From Nitrospirillum pindoramense (GTDB lineage: Bacteria; Pseudomonadota; Alphaproteobacteria; Azospirillales; Azospirillaceae), in assembly GCF_007827955.1 (NCBI RefSeq), contig NZ_VITR01000016.1, positions 104,161 through 168,160 on the forward strand: 64,000 nucleotides of DNA, given 5' to 3'. The position numbers and the translations under genes are program-made. Positions 36,298-46,599 of this stretch are shown piece by piece. Each line of letters starts with the position of its first letter. Within the stretch, counting starts at the first letter, position 1. The notes beneath the pieces are model-generated. The model was not told the DNA's origin and did no database searches. It was given only the letters and a program-made list of their open reading frames with translations.

Positions 36298-37593
36298 ATG
36301 ACCGCCTTCACCGACTATAAAGTCCAGGACATCGGCCTCGCCGGCTGGGGTCGCAAGGAAATCACCATCGCCGAGACCGAGATGCCGGGCCTGATGGCCC
36401 TGCGCACGGAATATGCCGGCAAGAAGCCGCTGGACGGCGCCCGCATCGTCGGCTGCCTGCACATGACCATCCAGACCGCCGTGCTGATCGAGACGCTGGT
36501 GGATCTCGGCGCCACGGTGCGCTGGTCCTCGTGCAACATCTTCTCCACCCAGGATCACGCCGCCGCCGCCATCGCCGCCGCCAACATCCCGGTCTTCGCC
36601 TGGAAGGGCGAGACGGAGGAGGAGTTCTGGTGGTGCATCGAGCAGACGCTGCGCGGGCCCGATGGCTGGACCCCGAACATGATCCTGGACGATGGCGGCG
36701 ACGTCACCCAGATCCTGCACGACAAGTACCCCGAGATGCTGGCCGACATCCGCGGCCTATCGGAAGAGACCACCACGGGCGTGCATCGCCTGTATGAGAT
36801 GATGAAGAAGGGTACGCTGAAGGTTCCGGCCATCAACGTGAACGACAGCGTCACCAAGTCCAAGTTCGACAACCTGTACGGCTGCCGCGAGAGCCTGGTG
36901 GATGGCATCAAGCGCGCCACCGACGTCATGGTGGCCGGCAAGGTCGCCGTGGTGTGCGGCTATGGCGACGTGGGCAAGGGCTCCGCCGCCTCGCTGCGCA
37001 GCCAGGGCGCCCGCGTCATGGTGACCGAGATCGACCCCATCAACGCCCTGCAGGCCGCGATGGAAGGCTATCAGGTCGTGACGATGGAACAGGCCGCCCC
37101 CCAGGGCGACATCTTCGTCACCGCCACCGGCAATGTCGACGTCATCACGCTGGACCACATGCGTGAGATGAAGGACCGCGCCATCGTCTGCAACATCGGC
37201 CACTTCGACAGCGAGATCCAGATCGACAGCCTGCGCAACTACGTGTGGGAAGAGGTGAAGCCGCAGGTGGACGAGGTGGTGTTCCCCGACGGCAAGCGCC
37301 TGATCGTGCTGGCCAAGGGCCGCCTGGTGAACCTGGGCTGCGCCACCGGCCACCCCAGCTTCGTCATGTCCGCCAGCTTCACCAACCAGGTGCTGGCCCA
37401 GATCGAGCTGTGGAACAACGCCGACAAGTATGAGAACAAGGTCTACGTGCTGCCCAAGCACCTGGATGAGAAGGTGGCCCGCCTGCATCTGGCCAAGATC
37501 GGCGCCAACCTGACCACCCTGACGGAGAAGCAGGCTGAATACATCGCCGTCAGCCCGCAGGGCCCGTTCAAGCCCGACCACTACCGTTACTGA
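36298..37593 (+). CDS. ahcY: S-adenosylhomocysteine hydrolase
   Basis: The 431-residue enzyme has the substrate segment [20 protein letters not shown] with the catalytic Lys and Asp, the NAD-binding [10 protein letters not shown] and the C-terminal PFKPDHYRY. It splits SAH into homocysteine and adenosine in the methyl cycle. AAAGGAGC precedes the ATG. A terminator follows, and divL is next, a common alphaproteobacterial order. Confidence 0.98.
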   Translation: MTAFTDYKVQDIGLAGWGRKEITIAETEMPGLMALRTEYAGKKPLDGARIVGCLHMTIQTAVLIETLVDLGATVRWSSCNIFSTQDHAAAAIAAANIPVFAWKGETEEEFWWCIEQTLRGPDGWTPNMILDDGGDVTQILHDKYPEMLADIRGLSEETTTGVHRLYEMMKKGTLKVPAINVNDSVTKSKFDNLYGCRESLVDGIKRATDVMVAGKVAVVCGYGDVGKGSAASLRSQGARVMVTEIDPINALQAAMEGYQVVTMEQAAPQGDIFVTATGNVDVITLDHMREMKDRAIVCNIGHFDSEIQIDSLRNYVWEEVKPQVDEVVFPDGKRLIVLAKGRLVNLGCATGHPSFVMSASFTNQVLAQIELWNNADKYENKVYVLPKHLDEKVARLHLAKIGANLTTLTEKQAEYIAVSPQGPFKPDHYRY

Positions 37594-37649
37594 TCGACCG
37601 CTCGCCCCCCTGGCGGCTCAGGCCGCCGGGGACCGGAGGCGGCATCGCG

Positions 37650-37674
37650 AAGGCCGGGCCCTGTGCCCGGCCTT
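37650..37674 (+). terminator. Intrinsic terminator after ahcY
   Basis: AAGGCCGGGC-CCTGT-GCCCGGCCTT is a perfect 10-bp stem followed by TCCTTT, 56 bases after the ahcY stop. Confidence 0.8.
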
Positions 37675-37766
37675 TCCTTTGCCGGACAACCCGAACCGGG
37701 GCCGAGCTTAAAGTAGCCTTCCGTTCGCTTGGCACCCACACCGTCATTAACTAAGATCCGGGCGTC

Positions 37767-40262
37767 ATGCCGAGAAACGCCACCGCCCTGCCTCTAGCGC
37801 TGACCGCCGCCGCCTTGGCCGCGCCCGGTTTTCCCTGCCTGCGCCTGGTGTTCCCCGACGCCTCGTTGCCCCTGGTGGTGGCGGGGTCGGTGGCCAGCCT
37901 GGTGGTGGCGGGGGCCTGCCTGGCGCGGTTGGCCGGCCAGCGCCGCGTTGCCGATATGCAGGCGGCGCGGGCGGCGGCGTTGCTGTCCGGCTGCCCCGAT
38001 GAATGGGTGGCCTGGCGGCATGGCCGTGTCATCGGCGCCAGCGCCAGCGCCGGCGCTTGGCTGGGCATCCCCGACCCCCAGCCCGGCGGCCGCGTGGATG
38101 AGATCGCCCAGGCCTTCGAAGCGCCCGAGGATGCGGCCCTGCGCCGGGCCCTGCGCGACCTGGATGACGAGGGCGTGCCGTTTTCCCGGCAGATGTCCTG
38201 TCATCAGGGGCGGCGCACTCTGGTGCTGACCGGCCGCCCAGGGACCTCGCCGGTGCCGTTGGGGGACGATGGCGACCCATCCGGCCGGATCAGCGTGCTG
38301 TGGCTGCGCGACGTGACGGCCACCGTCGCCGACGCCGCGCAGGCGGACCAGCGCCGCCAGGTCGCGGAGGATGCCGCGGCCCGCCTGCGGGCGGCGTTGG
38401 AGCTGCTGCCCTTCCCCCTGTGGATGCGCCGGTCCGATGGCTCCCTGTTCTGGTGCAACCAAGCCTACGGCACCGCGGTCGGCCTTTCACCCACCGCCGT
38501 GGTGGAGCAGGGCATAGAGCTGGTCACCGACCCCGGCGCCGGCCGGGCGCTGGCCGCCCGCGCGCTGGCGAAGGGGGAGGGGGCGAAGGGCGAGAGGGCG
38601 GAGGGCCAGGGCGCGTCCGAAACCCGTCATGTCGTCGTCGCCGGCCAGCGCCAACTGCTGCGTCTGGTGGAGACGCCCCTGGCCACGCCGCTGGACGGCG
38701 CCGCCGCCCTCATGGGCCACGCCCTGGACATCACCCGTGAGCAGGAGCTGTCGTCGGAGCTGGAACGCCACATCGCCGCCCATGGCGATGTGCTGGAACA
38801 TCTGGGTTCCGCCATTGCCATCTATGGCGCCGACACCAAGCTGAAGTTCCACAACCGCTCCTACGCGCGGCTGTGGGGCCTGGACGAGACCTGGCTGGCC
38901 ACCGAACCCACCTACGGCGAGGTGCTGGAGGATCTGCGCAGCCGGCGGCGCTTGCAGGAGGAGGTGGACTTCCCCCGGTGGAAGCGGGCCCAGGTCGCCC
39001 TGTTCACCAACCTGACGGAACCGCGCGAGGATCTGACCCACCTTCCCGACGGCACCACCTTGCGCAACATCACCGTGCCCCATCCCTTTGGCGGCCTGAT
39101 GTTCGTGCTTGAGGACGTGACCAACGCCTTGGCGCTGGAATCGTCCTACAACACGCTGATGGCGGTGCAGCAGGAAACGCTGGATAACCTGGCGGAAGGT
39201 GTCGCCGTGTTCGGCGGCGATGGCCGGCTGAAGCTGTGGAACCCGTCCTTCGCCCGCATCTGGCGGCTGAAGGGATCGGACCTGAACGGCGAGCCGCACA
39301 TCACCCAGGTGATCGACAAGCTGCAGCCGCTGCTGGACCACGACGGCGACTGGCCGGCGCGCCGCCGCGCCATGATCGCCGACTTGTTGGAACGGTCCAG
39401 CTATGCCGGCCGGCTGGAGCGCACGGACCGGTCCATCGTCGACGTGTCCAACGTGCCGCTGCCTGACGGCGCCGTGCTGATCAGCGTGCTGGACATCACC
39501 GACAGCGTGCGGGTGGAAGAAGCCCTGCGCGCCAGCAACGAAGCGCTGGCGACCGCCGACCGGCTGAAGTCGGAATTCATCGCCAACGTCTCCTACCAGC
39601 TGCGCACGCCCCTGAACGCCATCATGGGCTTTGCCGAGATCCTGAATAACCAGTATTTCGGCGCGCTCAATGAACGCCAGGCCGACTACACCAAGGGCGT
39701 GTTGGAAGCCAGCCGTCGCCTGCTGGCGCTGATCAACGATATCCTGGATCTCGCCACCATCGAGGCCGGCTTCATGACCCTGGACCGCTCGCCGGTCGAT
39801 GTCGGGCAGTTGCTGGAGGCGGTGTCGGGCCTGACGCTGGACTGGGCGCGCAAGCAGGACGTGACCCTGCTGGTGCAGGTGCCGTATGACATCGGCACCC
39901 TCGACGCTGACGAGCGCCGCCTGAAGCAGGCCCTGTACAACCTGGTCAGCAACGCCGTGAAGTTCACGCCGCCGGGCGGCCAGGTCACCTTGTCCGCGAA
40001 GCGCCAGATGGGGGACGGGGGGCCGGAGATGGTGCTGTCGGTCAGCGACACCGGCATCGGCATCCCGGCGGCCGACCGCCAGCGCGTATTCAACAAGTTC
40101 GAGCGCGGCGACGTGCAGAACCATCCTGCCGGCGCGGGCCTGGGCCTGTCGCTGGTGAAAAGCTTCGTCGAGCTGCACGGCGGCCGGGTGGAAATCAGCG
40201 ACAGCGACCAGGGCACGCTGATCCAGTGCCATTTGCCATTACGGCAGCCTGTATTGGTTTAG
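37767..40262 (+). CDS. divL: DivL-like PAS-domain kinase with Tyr at the phosphoacceptor
   Basis: The 831-residue protein has one or two N-terminal membrane helices (to about residue 55), several PAS domains (about 215-340, 340-460, 470-590), then a histidine-kinase core. The H-box reads NVSYQLRTPLNAI with Tyr610 where His is expected, the mark of DivL. The ATP domain is intact (LYNLVSNAVKFTP, VSDTGIGIP, GAGLGLSLVKSF). In Caulobacter DivL links DivK to CckA and CtrA in cell-cycle control. It lies after ahcY, as in many relatives. Confidence 0.85.
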   Translation: MPRNATALPLALTAAALAAPGFPCLRLVFPDASLPLVVAGSVASLVVAGACLARLAGQRRVADMQAARAAALLSGCPDEWVAWRHGRVIGASASAGAWLGIPDPQPGGRVDEIAQAFEAPEDAALRRALRDLDDEGVPFSRQMSCHQGRRTLVLTGRPGTSPVPLGDDGDPSGRISVLWLRDVTATVADAAQADQRRQVAEDAAARLRAALELLPFPLWMRRSDGSLFWCNQAYGTAVGLSPTAVVEQGIELVTDPGAGRALAARALAKGEGAKGERAEGQGASETRHVVVAGQRQLLRLVETPLATPLDGAAALMGHALDITREQELSSELERHIAAHGDVLEHLGSAIAIYGADTKLKFHNRSYARLWGLDETWLATEPTYGEVLEDLRSRRRLQEEVDFPRWKRAQVALFTNLTEPREDLTHLPDGTTLRNITVPHPFGGLMFVLEDVTNALALESSYNTLMAVQQETLDNLAEGVAVFGGDGRLKLWNPSFARIWRLKGSDLNGEPHITQVIDKLQPLLDHDGDWPARRRAMIADLLERSSYAGRLERTDRSIVDVSNVPLPDGAVLISVLDITDSVRVEEALRASNEALATADRLKSEFIANVSYQLRTPLNAIMGFAEILNNQYFGALNERQADYTKGVLEASRRLLALINDILDLATIEAGFMTLDRSPVDVGQLLEAVSGLTLDWARKQDVTLLVQVPYDIGTLDADERRLKQALYNLVSNAVKFTPPGGQVTLSAKRQMGDGGPEMVLSVSDTGIGIPAADRQRVFNKFERGDVQNHPAGAGLGLSLVKSFVELHGGRVEISDSDQGTLIQCHLPLRQPVLV

Positions 40263-40266
40263 TGTT

Positions 40267-40362
40267 CCTCAGGCGCCGGCAGGCCCGTCCGGGCCTTTGG
40301 CTGTCCTCGGTTTTCAGTCCGCTGCCGGTCACCAAAAACCTGCGGCGGACGCGGTCGCGTCC
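40267..40362 (-). repeat. Structured intergenic repeat, copy E
   Basis: Full copy in reverse orientation between the convergent divL and grpE. Hairpin 1 is GGACGCGACCGCGTCC, hairpin 2 is GGTTTT/AAAACC around a GGCAGCGGACT-containing loop, hairpin 3 is AGGCCC-GGAC-GGGCCT, and the end is CGGCGCCTGAGG. Confidence 0.85.
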
Positions 40363-40364
40363 TA

Positions 40365-40390
40365 AAGCCTGGCCCAGAAGGGCCAGGCTT
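40365..40390 (-). terminator. Hairpin downstream of grpE, beside repeat copy E
   Basis: AAGCCTGGCCC and GGGCCAGGCTT form a perfect 11-bp stem with a 4-base loop, 28 bases after the grpE stop. On the minus strand a single T and then AGGACGCG follow, so the T-tract is poor. It also occupies the same place as the extra leading hairpins of copies B and F. Confidence 0.55.
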
Positions 40391-40418
40391 GTGGTGCTTC
40401 AAGACGCGATTTCCGGAA

Positions 40419-40991
40419 TTACGCGCTGGTATCCACCTTGCCGGGATTGGCGCCGGCCTTGGCGACGCAGACCATGGCTTCGCGCAGCAGGCGGCCATGG
40501 ATGGTGTAGCCGGGCTGCAGGATGGTGACCACGGTGCCGGCGGGCTTGTCCGTGCCGTCGACCTCGGCCACCACCTGGTGGAAGTTGGGGTCGAAGGGCT
40601 GGCCCATGGGCTCCAGCTTCACGATGCCGGCGCGGTCGAAGGCGGCGACCAACTGGCGTTCGGTCGCCTCCACGCCGGTCAGCAGGGTGTTGACCTGCTC
40701 GTTGCCGGCGCGGGTTTCCGCCGGGACGGCGTCGATGGCGCGGCGCAGGTTGTCGGCCACGGCCAGCAGTTCCTTGGCGAAGCCGGACACCGCGTACTTG
40801 GCGGTGTCCTCACGCTCCTTCTGGGCGCGGCGCCGGGTGTTCTCCGCTTCGGCCATGCTGCGCAGCAGCTGGTCCTTCAGGGACGCGACCTCGGCTTCCA
40901 GCGCGGCGACGGCGTCCGAGGAGGCCGGCGCTTGCTGCTTCGGGGCGGCGTCGGTTTCGGGGGCGGTGGTCGTCTCGTTGCTATCGGTCAT
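40419..40991 (-). CDS. grpE: GrpE, nucleotide exchange factor of DnaK
   Basis: The 190-residue protein has an acidic N-terminal tail, a long coiled coil (ALEAEVASLKDQLLRSMAEA), ENTRRRAQKE and the C-terminal GQPFDPNFHQVV and GYTIHGRLLREAMV. It releases ADP from DnaK. The start at 40991 is used; an upstream frame to 41024 is not needed. It lies downstream of hrcA on the same strand, the usual order. Confidence 0.96.
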   Translation of the reverse strand: MTDSNETTTAPETDAAPKQQAPASSDAVAALEAEVASLKDQLLRSMAEAENTRRRAQKEREDTAKYAVSGFAKELLAVADNLRRAIDAVPAETRAGNEQVNTLLTGVEATERQLVAAFDRAGIVKLEPMGQPFDPNFHQVVAEVDGTDKPAGTVVTILQPGYTIHGRLLREAMVCVAKAGANPGKVDTSA

Positions 40992-41169
40992 CTTAGCGGC
41001 AGTCTCTACAAGGGTGCGGAACAACGGCGGCTCACCACCGCCGGGACGGGCAGAAGATAGGCATCCTGCGCGCGTCGCGCCAGAGGCGATGCGCGGGCGG
41101 AGACAGGAATAAAGCGGGGGCGGGCGGAATTGTTCGGCCGGCGGACGGACAATTCACGCGATCATCCGG

Positions 41170-42204
41170 TCACCCGATCATGCGGCTGATGACCTTGGCG
41201 GTGTAGTCCACCATGGGGATGATGCGGGCGTAGTTGATGCGGGTGGGCCCGATGACGCCGATGGCGCCCACGATCTGGTCCTTGCCGTTGGTGTAGGGCG
41301 AGACGATCAGGGAACAGCCGGCATGGCTGAACAGGTTGTTCTCCGCCCCGATGAAGATCTGCACCCCTTCCGCCTGGCCGGTCGCCTCCAGCAGCCGCAT
41401 CATGGCGTCGCGGGTTTCCAGCGCCTCGAACAGGCTGCGGATGCGTTCCAGGTCCGACAGGGCGCTGACGTCGTCCAGCAGTTTGGCCTGGCCGCGCACG
41501 ATCAGCACGCCGCTGCTGCGGCTGCCGGCCCAGGTGGCCATGCCCGTGTCCACCACGCGGCGGGTCAGCTCGTCCAGCTGGGTGCGCTGCTCCTCCGCCT
41601 CGGCCAGCAGGCGGGTGCGGGCCTCCGCCAGGGTTCGGCCCACCACCCGGGCGTTCAGATAGTTGCTGGCCATCTGCAGGACGGAGGAGGGGATGCCCAT
41701 GGGCACCTCCACCACCCGGTTCTCCACCAGGCCGTCCTCCGTCACCAGCACCACCAGGGCACGGCCGGGCTGCAGGTTCACGAACTCGATATGTTTCAGC
41801 GGCCGGTCTGTCTTGGGCGCCATCACCAGCCCGGCGCAGGACGACAAGCCCGACAGCATGGTCGTCGCCTCCTCCAGCGCCTCGGGCAGGGACCGTCCGG
41901 AAGCGGCGCACTGGGCGTCGATGCTCTCCCGCTCATCATCCGACAGGTCGCCCACCTCCAGCAGGCCGTTGACGAACAGGCGCAGGCCCACGTCGGTGGG
42001 CACTCGCCCGGCGGAGGTGTGCGGCGCCTTCAGCAGGCCCAATTCCTCCAGGTCCGCCATGACGTTGCGGATGGTGGCCGGCGACAGCGCGATGCCCAGG
42101 CGGCGCGACAGCGTGCGGCTGCCCACCGGTTCCCCGGTTTCGACATAGGCTTCCACGATCTGGCGGAAGATGTCGCGGGAACGCTGGTTCAGCTCGGTGA
42201 TCAT
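41170..42204 (-). CDS. hrcA: HrcA heat-shock repressor
   Basis: The 344-residue protein has the N-terminal winged helix (GEPVGSRTLSRRL, SPATIRNVMADLEELG, TSAGRVPTDVGLR) and the C-terminal GAIGVIGPTRINYARIIPMV. It represses groESL and related operons at CIRCE elements; I found no CIRCE in this window. It is divergent from rph with a 196-base gap. Confidence 0.96.
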   Translation of the reverse strand: MITELNQRSRDIFRQIVEAYVETGEPVGSRTLSRRLGIALSPATIRNVMADLEELGLLKAPHTSAGRVPTDVGLRLFVNGLLEVGDLSDDERESIDAQCAASGRSLPEALEEATTMLSGLSSCAGLVMAPKTDRPLKHIEFVNLQPGRALVVLVTEDGLVENRVVEVPMGIPSSVLQMASNYLNARVVGRTLAEARTRLLAEAEEQRTQLDELTRRVVDTGMATWAGSRSSGVLIVRGQAKLLDDVSALSDLERIRSLFEALETRDAMMRLLEATGQAEGVQIFIGAENNLFSHAGCSLIVSPYTNGKDQIVGAIGVIGPTRINYARIIPMVDYTAKVISRMIG

Positions 42205-42400
42205 GCCTGGGGGCGGGGCCGGATGAAGGGGGGGATGCCCTTAAATCTAATGAGGGACGGCGGTGTTATCAATCGTCGCCGGGCCGCCGCCCGGGGGAAT
42301 CGCCGGGCCGCCCCGCCACATCCGGGGTGGACAGGGCGATGGTTCCGTCGCTAGGTAGGGCCTCGCAAACACCCCATGACAGCTACGGGACCGCCCCGCC

Positions 42401-43120
<720 letters not shown>

Positions 43121-43144
43121 CCGCAGCAAACCCACATGAGTTCC

Positions 43145-43175
43145 CTAGGGGCTTGGCTTCATAGCCAAGCCCTAG
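43145..43175 (+). repeat. Leading hairpin of repeat copy F
   Basis: CTAGGGGCTTGGCT and AGCCAAGCCCTAG pair with one bulge around a TCAT loop, directly before hairpin 1 of copy F. Comparable variable hairpins precede copies B and E. Confidence 0.6.
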
Positions 43176-43268
43176 GCCCCGACCGGGGCCGCCGGAAGTT
43201 TCCGGGGAACGCAGTGGACTGGAAACTGAGGATAAGCCAAGGGGCGGATGCCCCGCCGGCGCCTGAGG
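43175..43268 (+). repeat. Structured intergenic repeat, copy F
   Basis: Full copy between rph and rdgB. Hairpin 1 is GGCCCCGACCGGGGCC, hairpin 2 is AGTTTCC/GGAAACT, hairpin 3 is GGGGC-GGAT-GCCCC, and the end is CGGCGCCTGAGG. The terminal GAGG lies 7 bases before the rdgB ATG and acts as its ribosome-binding site. Confidence 0.85.
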
Positions 43269-43275
43269 CGAACGA

Positions 43276-43878
43276 ATGACAAAACCCAGACAATTCACCG
43301 GCGACACCCTGATCATCGCCACCCACAACAAGGGCAAGGTGAAGGAAATCGCGGCCCTGCTGGGCGACCACGTCGCCCACTTCCCCACGGCGGGGGAGCT
43401 GGGCCTGCCGGAGCCGGAGGAGACCGGCCTGACCTTCCGCGAGAACGCGGAGCTGAAGGCCCTGGCGGCGGCCAAGGCGGCGGGCAAGCCGGCGCTGGCG
43501 GACGACAGCGGCATGGCGGTGAAGGCGCTGGACGGCGCCCCCGGCATCTACTCCGCCCGCTGGGCCGGGCCGGAGAAGGACTTCGCCGCCGCCATGGCCC
43601 GGGTGGAGCGTGAGTTGCCGTCCGGCGCGCCGCGTGACGCCAGCTTCGTCTGCGCCCTCACTATCGCCTGGCCGGACGGCCATGTGGAGACGGTGCAGGG
43701 CGAGGTGCACGGCCAGCTGGTCAACCCGCCGCGCGGCGACCGGGGCTTCGGCTACGACCCCATCTTCGTGCAGGACGGCTACACCGTGACCTATGGCGAG
43801 ATGGAACCGCACGAGAAGCACGCCATCAGCCACCGGGCCCAGGCCTTCCGCCAGTTGGTGGAGCGATGCTTCCGCTGA
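43276..43878 (+). CDS. rdgB: RdgB, dITP/XTP pyrophosphatase
   Basis: The 200-residue Ham1-family enzyme has IIATHNKGKVKEI, DDSGMAVKALDGAPGIYSARWAG and the C-terminal GYDPIF and KHAISHRAQA. It removes deaminated purine nucleotides before they enter DNA. hemW starts 13 bases before its end, so the two overlap. Confidence 0.96.
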   Translation: MTKPRQFTGDTLIIATHNKGKVKEIAALLGDHVAHFPTAGELGLPEPEETGLTFRENAELKALAAAKAAGKPALADDSGMAVKALDGAPGIYSARWAGPEKDFAAAMARVERELPSGAPRDASFVCALTIAWPDGHVETVQGEVHGQLVNPPRGDRGFGYDPIFVQDGYTVTYGEMEPHEKHAISHRAQAFRQLVERCFR

Positions 43879-45047
43879 CGCCCCCTGACGCCGACGCCAC
43901 ACCGGGCGGCTTCGGCCTCTATGTGCACTGGCCGTTCTGCGCCAGTAAATGCCCCTATTGCGACTTCAACAGCCATGTCCGCGAGGGCGTGGACCAGGCC
44001 CGTTGGCGCGCGGCGATGCTGCGGGAGATGGACCACTTCGCCGCCCGCGTGCCAGCGGGGCGCCGCCTCAGCAGCGTCTTCTTTGGCGGCGGCACTCCCT
44101 CGCTCATGCCGCCGGAAACGGTGGCCGCCGTCCTGGAACGGGCCGACCACCATTGGGGCATCGGCGACGGCGTCGAGGTGACGCTGGAGGCCAACCCGAC
44201 CTCGTCGGAGGCGGCGCGCTTCGCCGGCTTCCGTGCCGCTGGCGTCAACCGCCTGTCCATGGGCATCCAGGCCCTGAACGATGCCGACCTCAAGGTGCTG
44301 GGCCGCAAGCATTCCGCCCCTGAGGCGATGGCCGCCATCGCCATGGCCAAGGGCATCTTCGATCGTTTCAGTTTCGATCTAATCTACGCCCGCCCCGGCC
44401 AGACGGTGGCGGCTTGGCAGGATGAGCTGTCCCGGGCGCTGGACATGGCGGTGGGCCACCTGTCGCTCTATCAGCTGACCATCGAGGAAGGCACCCAGTT
44501 CCACACCCTGCAACAGCGCGGCGACCTGGTGGTGCCGGATGAGGATCTGGCGGGTGATCTCTATGAGGCGACGCAAGTCCTGCTGAACCAGGCCGGCATG
44601 CCGGCGTATGAGGTGTCCAACCACGCCCGTCCCGGCCAGGAAAGCCGGCACAACCTGGTTTACTGGCGCTATGGCGACTATGTCGGCATAGGCCCCGGCG
44701 CCCACGGCCGCCTGACGCTGAAGGGTGAGAAGGTCGCCACCCGCACCCACCGCGCCCCGGAAATCTGGCTGCAGCGGGTGGAGGAGGGCGGCACCGGCGC
44801 CCACGCGGACGAGGTTGTGACACCCGACCAGCGCGGCCGCGAAGCCCTGATGATGGGCCTGCGCCTGGCCGAGGGCGTCAGCCTGGCCCGCCTCACGGCC
44901 GAGGCCGGCGGTGTGAACCCGGTGGATATGGCAGCGGTGGACCGCCTGTCCCGCCACGGCCTGCTGACCCTGGACGGCGACCGCTTGACCGCCACGGCGG
45001 ATGGTCGCCAGCGGCTGAACGGCGTGTTGGCGGCGCTGCTGGAGTGA
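43866..45047 (+). CDS. hemW: HemW, radical-SAM haem chaperone
   Basis: The 393-residue protein has the radical-SAM cluster motif CASKCPYCDF after YVHWPF, then FFGGGTPSLM, NRLSMGIQ and the C-terminal GPGAHGRL. It lacks the extra cysteine of true coproporphyrinogen dehydrogenase HemN, which supports HemW. It is co-transcribed with rdgB, and Tn7-like comM disruption lies 2.8 kb further on. Confidence 0.94.
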   Translation: MLPLTPPDADATPGGFGLYVHWPFCASKCPYCDFNSHVREGVDQARWRAAMLREMDHFAARVPAGRRLSSVFFGGGTPSLMPPETVAAVLERADHHWGIGDGVEVTLEANPTSSEAARFAGFRAAGVNRLSMGIQALNDADLKVLGRKHSAPEAMAAIAMAKGIFDRFSFDLIYARPGQTVAAWQDELSRALDMAVGHLSLYQLTIEEGTQFHTLQQRGDLVVPDEDLAGDLYEATQVLLNQAGMPAYEVSNHARPGQESRHNLVYWRYGDYVGIGPGAHGRLTLKGEKVATRTHRAPEIWLQRVEEGGTGAHADEVVTPDQRGREALMMGLRLAEGVSLARLTAEAGGVNPVDMAAVDRLSRHGLLTLDGDRLTATADGRQRLNGVLAALLE

Positions 45048-45120
45048 AATGCGATTTAATAGTGGATAGGGAGTTCCCCAAAGGCTAGATTGCCTCATTA
45101 TTTTATTTATGGGGGATATA

Positions 45121-45483
45121 ATGAGATTTTTTCTCTTTTTCTCAGCATGTTGGATGGCGGTTTTTTCCACTTTCCCCACTTGGGCAGGCTCGATCAGTGG
45201 CACGAAAATTGTTCGGATCAGCAGTGCGGACGTCGGCAATCTCAGGGGGCGGGAAGGCATTTTCGTTGTCGAATTTGATAAAGTGCTGCCTGACCGACCC
45301 TCTTGTGCCACGGTCACCTCAAGTCTTGCCATCGATCCTACCACGGACATAGGAAAGGCCCAAATCGCCCAACTCTTTACGGCGCAGGCGCAGGGTACGC
45401 TCCTGACCGTGGTGGGGCGGGGGACCTGTACGATTTGGGACAAAACCGAGGATTTGTCAGAGGTCTACGCTCCCGGCTATTGA
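45121..45483 (+). CDS. Small exported protein of unknown function
   Basis: A 120-residue protein with a clear signal peptide (MRFFLFFSACWMAVFSTFPT, cleavage probably after WA). The mature part has two cysteines (in SCATV and GTCTIW) that could form a disulfide. I do not recognise the family. The start at 45121 follows GGGGGA. Its base composition is clearly lower in GC than its neighbours, suggesting transfer or weak constraint. Confidence 0.65.
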   Translation: MRFFLFFSACWMAVFSTFPTWAGSISGTKIVRISSADVGNLRGREGIFVVEFDKVLPDRPSCATVTSSLAIDPTTDIGKAQIAQLFTAQAQGTLLTVVGRGTCTIWDKTEDLSEVYAPGY

Positions 45484-45567
45484 GTCCTCAGTCCGAATGG
45501 CCTATCGCGGGCTGACGCCATGTGACATGGCGCAATGTGTTCGCGGCATGTAACGTGAGTTCCGCCC

Positions 45568-45644
45568 GCACCGCCTCCGTCGTCACCACGGTGGCGTACT
45601 CACCCTCCATATTGGGCCAGCGACAGGGTATGCACGTCTTCCGC
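45568..45644 (-). pseudogene. Decayed duplicate of the 3' end of the isochorismatase-fold gene
   Basis: Over about 75 bases this stretch matches the C-terminal coding region of the gene at 46600-47178 (its bases from about 46636 to 46710), with scattered substitutions and a one-base insertion (TTGGGCC for TTGGCC). The similarity ends abruptly after CACGTCTTC. The rest of 45484-45748 shows no gene. Confidence 0.75.
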
Positions 45645-45748
45645 TCGCCCTCTCTGCGTCATTCCGCGCTATCCGCCGAGCTTGAGGGAGTGGTTGGCCG
45701 GTGCCATGTTTGGCTGTGTCGGACCCTTTGAAATCAGGCCATCCCCCC

Positions 45749-46516
45749 ATGCCCGCGTCATTCATCCTGTCTGCCGCCGCTCTGCGCCGGTTCCTTTGCT
45801 GCGCCCTGGTCATGGGGGCGGCATTCACCCTGAAACCCGCCGTGGCCGCCGGCATCCCCTTTGTCGGTTGCCCCGCCGATGGCCAGATGGGGCCGCAGGC
45901 CGCGCCCCGGAAGGGGACCGTTCCGTCCTTGCCCCCCGCGCTGGCCGCCAAGGCGGCGGGGCGCTTGGCCTATTATGCGGGACCGGATGACGCCGGTGGC
46001 ATCGGCAGCTTCGCCCCCAAGGGTTGGCACTGCTTGGCCCTCTACGGTTCCAACGGCTCCCAACTGCTGGTGACGGCCAACCCCCTCACCAGCCGCGAGC
46101 TGATCAAGGCGGTCGAGCATATCCAGGGCCCGGCCCTGCAACTGGTCTGGCTGGACGGCGACACGTCCGGCCGGTTCGAGGTGGCGAAGATCGCCGCCCG
46201 CCTGTTTCCCGTCGCCAAGGATTACGTCCAGGGTGTGATCGACGAAGGGTTGGCGGACAAGTCGGAATACACCTGGGGGCCCTATCCGACGGACACCGTT
46301 GTGCGCCACAGCCCCACCTCGGTGGATTTCGTGACGCCGGCCGGACAAAAGGGCCTGGGCACGGACAGCCATCTCACCCCAGGGCCCCTACCCATCATCG
46401 GCAGCGCCTTACTGTTTCCAGATGACGACATGGCCCTGCGCGAGCTGGTCGTGCGTCTGCCGCCGGAGATGGCGGACCTGGGGCCTGTCATCCAGGCGGC
46501 GTTCCGGCCGGAGTAG
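45749..46516 (+). CDS. Exported protein of unknown function
   Basis: A 255-residue protein with a signal peptide (core RFLCCALVMGAAFTL, cleavage probably after AVAA). The mature protein has PFVGCPADGQMGPQ at its start and a single further Cys in KGWHCLALYG, so one disulfide is possible. I do not recognise the family. It lies between the decayed duplicate and its parent gene, which suggests it arrived with, or was trapped by, the local duplication. Confidence 0.75.
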   Translation: MPASFILSAAALRRFLCCALVMGAAFTLKPAVAAGIPFVGCPADGQMGPQAAPRKGTVPSLPPALAAKAAGRLAYYAGPDDAGGIGSFAPKGWHCLALYGSNGSQLLVTANPLTSRELIKAVEHIQGPALQLVWLDGDTSGRFEVAKIAARLFPVAKDYVQGVIDEGLADKSEYTWGPYPTDTVVRHSPTSVDFVTPAGQKGLGTDSHLTPGPLPIIGSALLFPDDDMALRELVVRLPPEMADLGPVIQAAFRPE

Positions 46517-46599
46517 CGAAGCGCCTTCTGGAATTATGACCATCATGGTCATTGTCCTTAAGGCGTCCTGCCCTCGGCGTCATTGCTGACGATCCTCAG

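Noticed and set aside
42205..42400. CIRCE element before hrcA
   Set aside because: No TTAGCACTC-N9-GAGTGCTAA or close variant is present in this gap or before grpE.
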